Below are positions 1-7,914 of a stretch of 36,133 nucleotides of DNA, in pieces. Source of the stretch: DATEJJ01 sp039649115 (GTDB lineage Bacteria > Actinomycetota > Actinomycetes > Mycobacteriales > Micromonosporaceae); contig JBBWZQ010000236.1 of assembly GCA_039649115.1 (NCBI GenBank), positions 1 to 36,133 of the forward strand, in the 5' to 3' direction. Every line of letters begins with the position of its first letter. Positions within the stretch are counted from its first letter, which is position 1. The position numbers and the translations under genes are program-made. The notes under the pieces were generated by a model. It was not told the DNA's origin. It saw nothing but the letters and a program-made list of their open reading frames with translations, and did no database searches.

Positions 1-182
1 TTGGTCAGCGCGGGTTCGAACGTCGTGCGGCCCATCAGCGCGGCTTCGCAGCCGGCGAGGAACTCCGGGAAGCCGTGGCTGTGGCCGGAGACGAACGACG
101 GGTCGGCGGTCAGCGCCGGCCAGCCGCCGGGCGTGGTCACGTAGCCGTCGGCGCTGATGCTCGTGCGGGCGCGGATCTGCAT
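1..182 (-). CDS. Dihydrofolate reductase family protein (5' part only, RibD C-terminal-like)
   Basis: Only the first 60 residues lie in the window; the rest is beyond position 1. The protein begins MQIRARTSISADGYV, followed by a GHSHGFPEFLAGCEAALMGR segment. The 'SxDGY' opening and the 'ALMGRTTFE' motif are typical of the large actinobacterial family of DHFR/RibD-C-like proteins. In that family the first motif forms the first beta strand and the second contributes to NADPH binding. The ATG at 182 is preceded by AAGGGAG at a normal distance, which supports this start. Family members are putative NAD(P)H-dependent reductases whose substrates are mostly unknown, so no specific reaction can be assigned. 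The family call is fairly secure. Confidence 0.8.
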   Translation of the reverse strand, partial: MQIRARTSISADGYVTTPGGWPALTADPSFVSGHSHGFPEFLAGCEAALMGRTTFEPALT

Positions 183-435
183 CTGCTGGCTCCCTTGCTG
201 AGTGGTCGTGAACTGCTGCTCACACTCGAAGGTCGGAGCCGATCGCGTCCCCTCGACATCGTCCGGACCGGCGCGATCCCTGTCGCGATGAACCACACCG
301 AGCTACGAGATGAGCAGGCAGGCAGACCGTGACTGAACAGGGTGACCTCGACACGCGCCGGCCGACCGCGCTGGTGACCTGCCGCACTGCCGTCTGACGG
401 CCGCCCGCGAACGCGCCGCGGTCCGTGATGGCGTC
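183..435. other. Intergenic stretch without a supported gene
   Basis: Open frames cross this stretch on both strands, but none combines a ribosome site, a recognisable protein pattern and a consistent start. It presumably holds the promoter of the reductase-family gene on the minus strand. I could not identify clear -35 or -10 boxes. Confidence 0.4.
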
Positions 436-630
436 CTATCCGCGGTGCCGGGCGGTGTGCGCGGGTGCGGCCGCCGCGTTCCATCGGGCGCGCAGCGCGG
501 CCAGCGCGTGGGCGTCGACGGTGTCCACCCGGCGGTGCCGCCCGTTGTCCACCCGTCCGGCCGCGCCCCACAGGGTCCACAACCCGGCGGCCGCGACAAT
601 CACCAGTCCGGTCAGGTTCAACACATTCAT
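436..630 (-). CDS. Small single-span membrane protein, unknown function
   Basis: This is a 64-residue protein. Residues 4-24 (LNLTGLVIVAAAGLWTLWGAA) are hydrophobic and can form one membrane span. The remainder is basic and Arg/Ala-rich (RVDNGRHRR, LRARWNAAAA), so an N-out/C-in orientation is plausible. The ATG at 630 has GGAGGT four bases upstream. That makes it a better start than an in-frame codon 33 bases further out that has no ribosome site. I do not recognise the family. The good ribosome site and hydrophobic start argue that it is real; its length and lack of homology recognition keep confidence moderate. Confidence 0.55.
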   Translation of the reverse strand: MNVLNLTGLVIVAAAGLWTLWGAAGRVDNGRHRRVDTVDAHALAALRARWNAAAAPAHTARHRG

Positions 631-786
631 GGCGACCTCCGGCCCGGGTTTACCCGCCGGCACGAGTTCTATTCAGCTGAGTCATCGTCATATCGACCGG
701 CGGGCCGGCACAGACCCCCAGATCATGGCGAACAGGGCGTTTCGGGCCTGGTATGCCAAACAGTCAGAACCCAGAGTTGGCATCAC

Positions 787-945
787 GTGCACAGCGCCCA
801 GGACGCTCGTTACCGGAGCAGGCGGGCCGAGTTTGGTCCCCTTGTGCGCCGATACCGCGAATTCCAGCTGGCCCACCCCGGGGAGGCGTTGGGGGTGCTC
901 GGCGCCGCCAAAGACCGGCTCCGCCTGCGCTCCCCCGGGTCATGA
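787..945 (+). CDS. Small hypothetical protein, overlapping the next gene
   Basis: This candidate 52-residue protein starts at GTG 787 (MHSAQDARYRSRRAEF) and ends ...KDRLRLRSPGS. Its stop TGA shares ATGA with the start of the following gene. Third positions are mostly G or C, as expected for a gene here. The following gene lacks a ribosome site of its own, so translational coupling from this ORF would explain its expression. No domain is recognised. The ribosome site in front of the GTG is poor (AGAGTTGG), so the exact start is uncertain. Confidence 0.4.
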   Translation: MHSAQDARYRSRRAEFGPLVRRYREFQLAHPGEALGVLGAAKDRLRLRSPGS

Positions 946-1355
946 CGCCCAGCGAACCGGGCAGTTACCGGCAGGCCCTCGCCTTCGCGAACGCCGCGCG
1001 CCAGCGGGCCTTCGCACGCGCCGCCCAGGTGCGCTTCGAGGTGGCCGTCACCCGCGCGCTGACGGGACAGCGCCCGTGGTACAGCCGCTGGTATCGACCA
1101 CCGCGCGGGAGGGAACCGTTCGCCGACGCGATCGACCAGGGCCTGCGGAACGATCCGGCGTACGCCGGCGCGGTCGACGAGATGATGCGCTACCTTGCCA
1201 CGGCCGTTCGGTACGCGCGCCGACGCGGTCACCGAGGCGACCATGTGCTGCGTTGGCTGCTGCGGCAGCTCGTGCTGCTGTTGCGCCCCCTCGTGGGGGA
1301 GAACGCCGCGGTGGACCGGGTCGCGGAGCTGGTGACCGGCCGGCGAGGGCCATAG
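942..1355 (+). CDS. Hypothetical protein, helical, Arg-rich
   Basis: This 137-residue protein begins MTPSEPGSYRQALAFANAAR. It is rich in Arg and Ala, looks mostly helical, and has a hydrophobic C-terminal stretch around residues 104-116 (LRWLLRQLVLLLR) that could be an amphipathic helix or membrane-associated segment. No family is recognised. The frame is open further upstream, but the upstream part reads as low-quality Pro/Arg/Gly sequence. The ATG at 942 overlaps the stop of the preceding small ORF as ATGA, so I chose it. It converges with the ABC exporter gene. Confidence 0.55.
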   Translation: MTPSEPGSYRQALAFANAARQRAFARAAQVRFEVAVTRALTGQRPWYSRWYRPPRGREPFADAIDQGLRNDPAYAGAVDEMMRYLATAVRYARRRGHRGDHVLRWLLRQLVLLLRPLVGENAAVDRVAELVTGRRGP

Positions 1356-1398
1356 TGGACAGCAACGGGGTGGGCGACGCTGGCCACCGGTCATGCCA

Positions 1399-1427
1399 AG
1401 GCACTTCCCCGGGCAACACCCGTGCCT
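1399..1427. terminator. Candidate bidirectional hairpin terminator
   Basis: AGGCA (1399-1403) pairs with TGCCT (1423-1427), and inside it CGGG pairs with CCCG around a CAACA loop. A bulge sits on the left side. It lies between two convergent genes and overlaps the exporter's stop codon. There is no T tract, which is common for actinomycete terminators. This is a fold prediction by eye only. Confidence 0.35.
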
Positions 1428-3411
1428 ACGCGGCCCGGTCCTGGCGGCCGGTGCGGTAGCCGGCTGCTTGCAGGGCGAACAGTTCGGCGTACCGGCCGGC
1501 GGCGGCGACGAGTTCGTCGTGGCCGCCGGACTCCACGAGAGCGCCCTGGTGCAGGACGTAGATGCGGTCGGCGTGGCGGACGTTGGCCAGCCGGTGGGTG
1601 ATCAGGATCGTGGTCGCCACGCCCTGGCGGTCCCGGATGGCCTGGAAGAGCGCGTCTTCGGCGCGGGGATCGAGCGCGGACGAGGGTTCGTCCATGATGA
1701 GCAGGTCGGCGGTGCGCAGGAAGCCGCGGGCGGCGGTGATGCGTTGCCACTGCCCGCCGGAGAGATCCTGGCCGCCTTCGAAGGTGCGGTCCAGCAGTGT
1801 CTCGTATCCGTGCGGCAGTTCGCGGATCATGTCGTGGGCGACCGCGCGGGCGGCGGCGGCCTCGATGCGGTCCTGGTCGGGTTCGACGCTGGCGTCGCCA
1901 ATGGCGATGTTGGTCGCGGCCGTGAACGGCCACCGGTGGTAGTCCTGGCTGACCACGGCGATCCGGCCCCGCAGTCCGGCCGGATGGCACGCGGACAGCG
2001 GCTGTCCGTTCCACTCGACCACACCCTGGGTGGGGCTTCGCAGCCCGGCGATCATCGCGGCGAGAGTCGTCTTGCCGGAGCCGTTCTCGCCGACGAACGC
2101 GACCGTCTGCCCGGCACGGATGGTCAGGGTCACGTCCACGACGGCAGGGGTGTCCCGGTCCGGGTAGCGCAGGCTGACCCCGCGCACGGCCAGGTGGGTC
2201 AGCGGATCGGCCGCCGGTCGGGCCGTGCCGGGCGGACCCGCGAGGTCGCCGGCGGCGGGCAGGTAGTCGGCGGCGCGTCGCATGAAGCCGGTGTAGTCGG
2301 CGAAGTGCTGGCCTTCGGTGTAGACGCGGTCGATCTGGTAGGTGACCGTGGACAGCGACCGCTGCGCGGCCTGTACCGCGACCACGCAGGTGGCCGCCGC
2401 GGCGAGGGGGATCTGCCCGTGCAGCAGCAGCACCCCGAGCAGGAGGTACACGCCGCCGGTGGCCAGCCCGCCGACGACCGAGCCGATCGCCATCGTGGTG
2501 GTCACCCGGCGGGCGAGCGCCAGTTCGATGCGGGTCTCCACGCCCATGACCCGGTCGTACTGGTCGAGGAGGAACCGGCGCAGGCCGTAGGCGCGCAGTT
2601 CGGCCGCTGAGTCGCGTTCGGCCATCAGCCGGTGCAGGATCCACAGCCGGCGCCGGCGTACCGACCCGGTGATGTAGGTGCGGTAGCGCTGGTGACCGGC
2701 CTGCAGGGAGGCCCATCCGTTCGGCAGGGTCGCGATCAGCAGCGCCACGACCAGCAGCGGGTGGATGACGACGACCGCGACGATCACCGCGACCATTCCG
2801 GCCAGCCCGGCGAGCAGGTTCATGGCGCCCTGGACCAGCCCGATCGCCGAGTCGGTGCCGCGCGAGGCGCGTTCCATGTCGTCGGCGAACGCGTCCGCGT
2901 CGAACGCCTCCAGCCGTACCGCGGTCGTGACTTCGAACAGCGCCCGCTCGACCTCCCGGTTCACCCTGGGGGTGAGGCCGTTCTGCGCGAATCCGGTGGT
3001 GATGCCCATGCCGGCGCGCACCGCGCTGGACGCGGCGAGCGCCGCCAGCGCCGGCAGCGCCGCCGCCGCCCGCCCCGGCGTGGGTCCGCTGGCGAACAGT
3101 TGTACCAGGATCCGCTGGGTGGCCAGCAGGCCGAAGCTGGCCATCACCCCGGCGGCCAGCGTCGCCGCGGCGACCACCACGGTGCGCGTCCGGTCCGCGC
3201 GCCAGCTGATCCGCACCGCTTCGGCGACCAGCCGGGGCAGTTCGGCGAACACCGCCAGCGCGCCGGCCTGTGCGCGGGCCCGGACCCCGGTCTCCCACCA
3301 CATCGCCCGCAGTTCCGGCAGCACCGACTCGGCGGCCGCCACGCCACCCTGCCGGGGCACACCACCAGTCTGGTCCGTGCGGGTCGATTCGTCGGCAGTC
3401 GATGCAGCCAC
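1426..3411 (-). CDS. ABC transporter, fused permease/ATPase (half exporter)
   Basis: With the GTG start at 3411 the protein has 661 residues: a cytosolic N-terminal segment of about 75, a membrane domain to about residue 370, and a C-terminal nucleotide-binding domain. The ATPase signatures are complete: Walker A GENGSGKT (about 441-448), Q-loop VVSQD (Q489), signature LSGGQ (550-554), Walker B LLIMDE with the catalytic Glu at 575, and the H-loop ITHR (H606). It should act as a homodimer or with a partner half-transporter encoded elsewhere. The substrate is unknown; the layout fits exporters of peptides, lipids or drugs. GTG 3411 is preceded by TGGAGG. A TTG five codons upstream is in frame but lacks a comparable site. 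The LuxR-type gene lies upstream on the same strand, 175 bp away. Confidence 0.9.
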   Translation of the reverse strand: MAASTADESTRTDQTGGVPRQGGVAAAESVLPELRAMWWETGVRARAQAGALAVFAELPRLVAEAVRISWRADRTRTVVVAAATLAAGVMASFGLLATQRILVQLFASGPTPGRAAAALPALAALAASSAVRAGMGITTGFAQNGLTPRVNREVERALFEVTTAVRLEAFDADAFADDMERASRGTDSAIGLVQGAMNLLAGLAGMVAVIVAVVVIHPLLVVALLIATLPNGWASLQAGHQRYRTYITGSVRRRRLWILHRLMAERDSAAELRAYGLRRFLLDQYDRVMGVETRIELALARRVTTTMAIGSVVGGLATGGVYLLLGVLLLHGQIPLAAAATCVVAVQAAQRSLSTVTYQIDRVYTEGQHFADYTGFMRRAADYLPAAGDLAGPPGTARPAADPLTHLAVRGVSLRYPDRDTPAVVDVTLTIRAGQTVAFVGENGSGKTTLAAMIAGLRSPTQGVVEWNGQPLSACHPAGLRGRIAVVSQDYHRWPFTAATNIAIGDASVEPDQDRIEAAAARAVAHDMIRELPHGYETLLDRTFEGGQDLSGGQWQRITAARGFLRTADLLIMDEPSSALDPRAEDALFQAIRDRQGVATTILITHRLANVRHADRIYVLHQGALVESGGHDELVAAAGRYAELFALQAAGYRTGRQDRAA

Positions 3412-3470
3412 AACGCCTCCAGGCAAGATGAGTCACCCGCCGGGCGAGGCGCGGGCCGGGTGCTTCGGGT

Positions 3471-3490
3471 CCCCGATCCGGATCCGGGGG
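3471..3490. promoter_or_regulatory. GC-rich imperfect palindrome upstream of the ABC exporter
   Basis: CCCC-GATCCGGATC-CGGGG contains a perfect 10-base palindrome (GATCCGGATC) flanked by C4 and G4 arms with one extra base. It lies between the LuxR-type gene and the exporter start. It could be an operator or a hairpin attenuating read-through. The sequence alone does not decide. Confidence 0.3.
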
Positions 3491-3586
3491 CGGGCCTTGC
3501 CACCCCACGGTCCGCCGGTTCGGTGTCCCACTGGTGACGAACAGGGTCCGGCAAACCGGCTTCTGTCGGCGAGCGTTGAGGCCGGG

Positions 3587-4381
3587 TCACGGCGCTTGCG
3601 GGACAACGGTGCTCTGCGGACTGTCGCCGGGCGCCTGGCGTAGCCACCAGGCGACGGCTGCGGCGCGGCTGGACACGTGCGCCTTGGCGAAGACGGCTTC
3701 CAGGTGCTTACGGATGGTGCGCGTGCTGATGCCGAGCCGGTGGGCGGCCTGGTCGTTGGTGCAGCCGACAGCGATCAGCGCGAGCACCTGGTTCTCCCGC
3801 GAAGTCAGCCCCGGTTCGGTCGGGTGGGCGGGCAGCGAGTCTGAACGGATCTTGGTCTGAATCGCGCGCACCTCTGCCCGGTAGGCGAGTGCGGCCGACA
3901 ACGGTCCGCGCAGTTGTTCGAGGTCACCGACCTCGCCGTCGGAGAAATTGTGCAGCCTGCGCAGCAGTGCGACGAAGACCAGATCCTGGTCGGTGAGGTG
4001 CAGTGTCATCAACAACTGGTGGCGCAACTGATCGCGGGCGAGCAACTTGCGGTACACGGCCGTCTGCCGGAACAGGTGGAAGGGCATGAAGTCGCTGGTG
4101 CGGTACGGGCGTGGGTCGCCGGTGGCCAGCAGGTGCGCAAAGTAGGGATGACCGGCGAACTGCCGGGCCCACGCCTCGAGTTCGGCGGCGGTCCGTGGCG
4201 ACTGTCCGACCAGAGTCAGCGAGGGCGCGGCCCGCGGCCGGCCGCGCCAGACGTTGACCACCGCGCTGTCCGCGCCCACGATGCGGTACAGCGCCTCGGC
4301 CAGGCTGATCTCGAATGGCTCGTTCCTGACCAGCGCCTCGGCGGCCTCCAGTCCGCATCGCAGTAACCTGGACTCGTCCAA
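3587..4381 (-). CDS. LuxR-family transcriptional regulator
   Basis: This is a 264-residue protein. The C-terminal part (about 191-250) is a LuxR/GerE helix-turn-helix: GLTSRENQVLALIA, then GCTNDQAAHRLGIS, then RTIRKHLEAVFAKAHVSSR. The N-terminal 180 residues form a sensor-like region without recognisable receiver phosphorylation residues, so it is not an ordinary two-component response regulator. It probably responds to a ligand or a partner protein. The start is a TTG at 4381 with GGGAGA upstream; no earlier in-frame start is available. It is divergent from the giant gene pair and upstream of the ABC exporter on the same strand, so either could be its target (inference). Confidence 0.85.
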   Translation of the reverse strand: MDESRLLRCGLEAAEALVRNEPFEISLAEALYRIVGADSAVVNVWRGRPRAAPSLTLVGQSPRTAAELEAWARQFAGHPYFAHLLATGDPRPYRTSDFMPFHLFRQTAVYRKLLARDQLRHQLLMTLHLTDQDLVFVALLRRLHNFSDGEVGDLEQLRGPLSAALAYRAEVRAIQTKIRSDSLPAHPTEPGLTSRENQVLALIAVGCTNDQAAHRLGISTRTIRKHLEAVFAKAHVSSRAAAVAWWLRQAPGDSPQSTVVPQAP

Positions 4382-4906
4382 CGCGTCTCCCGCACTCGGT
4401 CCGCGCCCTCATAGGAGCGTGACTGGAATTTGTCCGCTACGTAAGTGTTATCCGTCATCTGTCAAGGTGGCGGAAGGGCCACTGTCCTCCCGGCCGGTGG
4501 AGCCGGATCATGGGGCGCGGGGGACAGCCGCCCTTGGACGCCGCGATCGACTCCGCACCCGTGACGGGTGTGGGAGCGTCGCAGCAGAGGGTTCGGCTTC
4601 CCATTCTGCGCGACCCGCGACAGCAGTAAGACGGGCGCCGCCCCTCGTTCATCGGTGATGGCGCGACATGCCCGTACCCGGTGTTCGTGAAGGAGTGAGA
4701 ACATGGGTCTTCGCATGACGATCGACATCTTCTCGGGCGCCGGTTGCCCGCCCTCATTGCGGCGATACACACGGGGTACATCAACAGGGTTGCCGTTTTG
4801 ACGCAGTCAACCAGGCCGGCACCATCCAGTCCATCTGTCCCAACCCAGCAGCCTGATCGCGACCCATCGCGCGACGGGATGGGAGACGCGCCACGGAGGA
4901 GCGGCC
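4382..4906. other. Divergent intergenic region between the LuxR-type gene and the giant gene pair
   Basis: About 525 bp separate two divergent transcription units. The stretch must carry the promoters for both. I see no convincing -35/-10 pair, and the only plausible gene is the 32-codon ORF listed separately. The GGAGGAG just before 4907 is the ribosome site of the first giant gene. Confidence 0.4.
4703..4801 (+). CDS. Possible 32-residue peptide or gene remnant
   Basis: ATG 4703 has AAGGAG seven bases upstream, one of the best ribosome sites in the region. It encodes MGLRMTIDIFSGAGCPPSLR... ending in GLPF. From memory, the opening 'MTIDIFSG' resembles the start of a family of longer hypothetical proteins beginning with an '(I/V)D(I/V)FSGRPNP' motif; this is unverified. 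If so, the ORF would be a decayed or frameshifted 5' end, because the homology stops after FSG. The +1 frame stays open to 4986. It could also be a leader peptide for the downstream giant pair. Confidence 0.3.
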   Translation: MGLRMTIDIFSGAGCPPSLRRYTRGTSTGLPF

Positions 4907-7897
4907 GTGACCAACTTCGTGTTGCATGTTGTGCGCGCGGACGACCTGCTGGTGCTGCGTTTCGAATTCGTCAACCTGGTCCTTGATCCCGACGAGGGCT
5001 CGGCTCCTCGGCGCCTGGTCCGCGCCGCACCGGCCGAAGAGGCGCTGCTCATCGTCCACTTCCCGCCTCAGCACATCGCCGAGGAGGCATTCCAGCCGGG
5101 AACTGTCGACTTCGCCCGGGCCAGCGTGAGCCGTTTCATCTCCGGTGAGAGCCGGCTGGGGTTTCGATTGCCGCCCGATGTCCAGGCGCTGCCCTTGACG
5201 ATCGACGACCTGCTCGACTGGGACCGCTTCGAGGCGGTGTTGGCGCCGGGTGCACGGGAGGAACCACCCGAGGACGTGGCGGAGCTGGGCATCAACATGC
5301 CGCTCAGCCATCAGACGGCGATCGAGCTGCCGTTCCGGCTGACGCTGTCGCCTGGCGAGCATTGCCGGTGGGAGCATCGCGTACGGCCATTTGCCAGTGG
5401 TGACCGCGTCGAGGTCTGGCATACCAGGCTCGTCGCCATGTCAGGACGGCCGCTGGGCGCCCAGCTTCCGCTGTCGGCTGTCTGGTCGCCGGACCACCCC
5501 GATTTCAATCCGGTGGAAGACCAGTTCACCATGTCGCTCAACCACAAGCAGCGAAGCGAGATCGTCCAGCTCTCGTCGGACTTCAGCTTGCTGGACGAAT
5601 CGAACTTCCACGGCCTGGACGAGAGCCAGAGCCGACGGCTCGAGGCGTTGAGGTTCGGGCGATCGTCGTTGCTGCTGGGCGAAAACCTGATGCTCAGTGC
5701 CCTCGGCGGTTGGCTGCGGGTACGCAGCCGTTTCGACTTCCCGGCCATACCCGTCGACCTTTTCGTACGGATGGAAGGGCACGAGATGGGCCCGTTCTCC
5801 GGCGGGGATACGGAGGAGCTGTTCTCCCTCAGTGATTGGAGCCACATCATCGCGATGGGGCGCGATCAGTATGCGCAAACGGTCGAGCGCGGCTTTCTTT
5901 TTCCGTTCGGCCACCGCGCGGACCTGGTCACAACGACCGAGCGGACGTTCGTGTCGAACGGAATCATGGCGGAGCTGCAGGCCTACCTGTTGCAGCGGCA
6001 GTACCTGATCATTCAAGAGCCGGAGCGGCAGTATCACAACAATCACGGGCTGCCCTTCGTGAGCATGAGGATCACGATCCCGGTCACACCCGAACTCGAC
6101 CTCGCCCCGGCGGGGAACTTCGTGCCGAGGGTCGGCCAAGCCCCCTATGCGTTTCCGGTCCGCGCGACGGATCACCAGGGATCGACAACCGAGGTTCGAA
6201 TACCGATGGTCTGGGTGCCCCTGAACGAGATGGGCGATCTCGACCACGTGAGGGACAAGTACGACCAGTTGAGCAGGGTCGACTTCTTCAACCAGAGCGT
6301 CGCCTTTGCCCCGGATGACAACCAGGCGATCGAGGGTCGGGCAGGGTCCCCGGCCCGGCCCGGCCGAACGACGCTGAAGGCCCTGGCGATCCAGTTCGAA
6401 CACGGCGTGGTCAGCGCCGCGGCCGGTGGCCCTTCCTTCAGGCCGCTGATGAAGCAGGCGGAGGTGCACCTTCCCGTGGTGGACCACCTCGGGCTTTCGA
6501 CCCGGGGAGCCTCGAAGATCACGCTGCACCCCGCCTACGTCGCCGGCGGTTTCGCCGGGGTCCGTGAGGGAGTCTTCGCCCGGATCGTCGACGGCCTGCC
6601 CCTTCAACTTCCCGCGGAAAAGGCCGGCGGTCTGCTGGCTCTCCAGCCGGCACGCGGACTGCCGCCCGGCCTTCCGGTGCCGCCCGGCCTCGAGTTGAAC
6701 GGCTTGTCGCTGGATCACGGAGCCGTCCCCAACGTGGACGGTCTCGTGCAAGGCTTCAGCTCGCCCCAGGTCATCGACGGCCTCGCGGGCCGCTTGCTCG
6801 GCGTCATCGACCTCAAGGACATCATCGCCTCCGTCACCCGAAGCAGTGAGTTGCCGAAGCTTGAGACCGAGGCGGTCGACGGTGGCCACCAGGTCGCCTT
6901 CAAGTGGAACCCACCGATCAGAAAAGACAGCCTCCCGCATCCGTTGAAACCGGCCGGGGAGCCAGCCCTTTCGATCGCTGGAACGCTCTTTCGCCCGAAC
7001 GGCTCACGCTCCGCAGCCGCGCCGGCGCGCGCCGCCTCGGCGGACGTCGACGGGATCCTGAGTGACGTCGCCCTCTCCTTCCTGGATGTACTGACAGTCG
7101 GATTCAGCAAGATCCGGTTTCACACGAAGACCGGCCAGAAACCCGACTTCGGTGCTGAGATCAAGAACTTCGAGTTTTCCGGAGACCTCGCGTTCGTCAA
7201 TCGGCTGGCGGCACTGCTGCGTGACCCGCAGGCGCGGGGCAGCAGCTCCGGGGGCCCTACAGTCGTCGTCACTCCCGAAGGCATTTCGGCCGGGATCACC
7301 CTGACGGTCCCGACCTTCGATCTCGGTGCGTTCAGCCTCCGGAGCCTTGCGTTCTCGTCCACGCTCAGCCTGTATTTCATCGACAAGCCGGCAGCCATCC
7401 GCTTCGCATTGTCCAGTCTGGAGGACCCGTTCCTCGTCTCGTATTCGGTCTTCGGCGGTGGTGGTCACTTCGCCCTGACCGCCAGGACCGAGGACACTCC
7501 CGACGCCATCGACGTGGAAGCCTCCCTGGAATTCGGAGCGTCCGTTACCGTGAATCTGTTCGTCGCCACGGGCACCGCCCAGGTGATGGCCGGTGTGCTC
7601 TTCGCGACAAAGGGGAAGCAGGTGACGCTCGCCGGCTATGTTCGGATCCACGGCTGTCTGGAGATCCTCGGGATCGTGAGTGTCTCGGTCGATTTCCACC
7701 TCTCCCTCACCTATCAACGTCCGAATGCGACGGGACGGGCGTCGCTGACCGTGATGGTGCGCGTGCTGGCGTTCTCGAAAAGCGTGACGCTTACGGTCGA
7801 GCGCAGCTTCAACGTAGACGAAATACCCTTGAACAGCAGCTTCGGGCAAACGGTCTCGCAGCAAGACTGGCGGGATTACTGCGATGCGTTTGCGTGA
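4907..7897 (+). CDS. Giant protein of unknown function, first gene of a two-gene module
   Basis: This is a 996-residue protein with a GTG start and GGAGGAG six bases upstream. I do not recognise a named domain. It has no signal peptide or clear membrane helices. The first 560 residues are mixed alpha/beta and acidic, with motifs such as FNPVEDQFTMSLNHKQRSE and WVPLNEMGDLDHVRDKYD. Residues about 600-670 hold a Pro/Leu-rich linker (GLPPGLPVPPGLELNGL). The C-terminal 200 residues (about 785-975) are strikingly beta-rich, with alternating hydrophobics and motifs FGGGGHFALTA, VMAGVLFATKG, LEILGIVSVSVDFHLSLTY and FSKSVTLTVERSF. This resembles a beta sandwich or barrel assembly domain. The next gene begins 17 bases after its stop, so the two are probably co-translated and work together. 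Function unknown. Confidence 0.85.
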   Translation: MTNFVLHVVRADDLLVLRFEFVNLVLDPDEGSAPRRLVRAAPAEEALLIVHFPPQHIAEEAFQPGTVDFARASVSRFISGESRLGFRLPPDVQALPLTIDDLLDWDRFEAVLAPGAREEPPEDVAELGINMPLSHQTAIELPFRLTLSPGEHCRWEHRVRPFASGDRVEVWHTRLVAMSGRPLGAQLPLSAVWSPDHPDFNPVEDQFTMSLNHKQRSEIVQLSSDFSLLDESNFHGLDESQSRRLEALRFGRSSLLLGENLMLSALGGWLRVRSRFDFPAIPVDLFVRMEGHEMGPFSGGDTEELFSLSDWSHIIAMGRDQYAQTVERGFLFPFGHRADLVTTTERTFVSNGIMAELQAYLLQRQYLIIQEPERQYHNNHGLPFVSMRITIPVTPELDLAPAGNFVPRVGQAPYAFPVRATDHQGSTTEVRIPMVWVPLNEMGDLDHVRDKYDQLSRVDFFNQSVAFAPDDNQAIEGRAGSPARPGRTTLKALAIQFEHGVVSAAAGGPSFRPLMKQAEVHLPVVDHLGLSTRGASKITLHPAYVAGGFAGVREGVFARIVDGLPLQLPAEKAGGLLALQPARGLPPGLPVPPGLELNGLSLDHGAVPNVDGLVQGFSSPQVIDGLAGRLLGVIDLKDIIASVTRSSELPKLETEAVDGGHQVAFKWNPPIRKDSLPHPLKPAGEPALSIAGTLFRPNGSRSAAAPARAASADVDGILSDVALSFLDVLTVGFSKIRFHTKTGQKPDFGAEIKNFEFSGDLAFVNRLAALLRDPQARGSSSGGPTVVVTPEGISAGITLTVPTFDLGAFSLRSLAFSSTLSLYFIDKPAAIRFALSSLEDPFLVSYSVFGGGGHFALTARTEDTPDAIDVEASLEFGASVTVNLFVATGTAQVMAGVLFATKGKQVTLAGYVRIHGCLEILGIVSVSVDFHLSLTYQRPNATGRASLTVMVRVLAFSKSVTLTVERSFNVDEIPLNSSFGQTVSQQDWRDYCDAFA

Positions 7898-7914
7898 GAT
7901 GCGGGAGTGGCATG

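Noticed and set aside
1393..2610. A 405-codon plus-strand frame opposite the ABC exporter
   Set aside because: The minus-strand frame carries every ABC ATPase signature in order; the plus frame has none.
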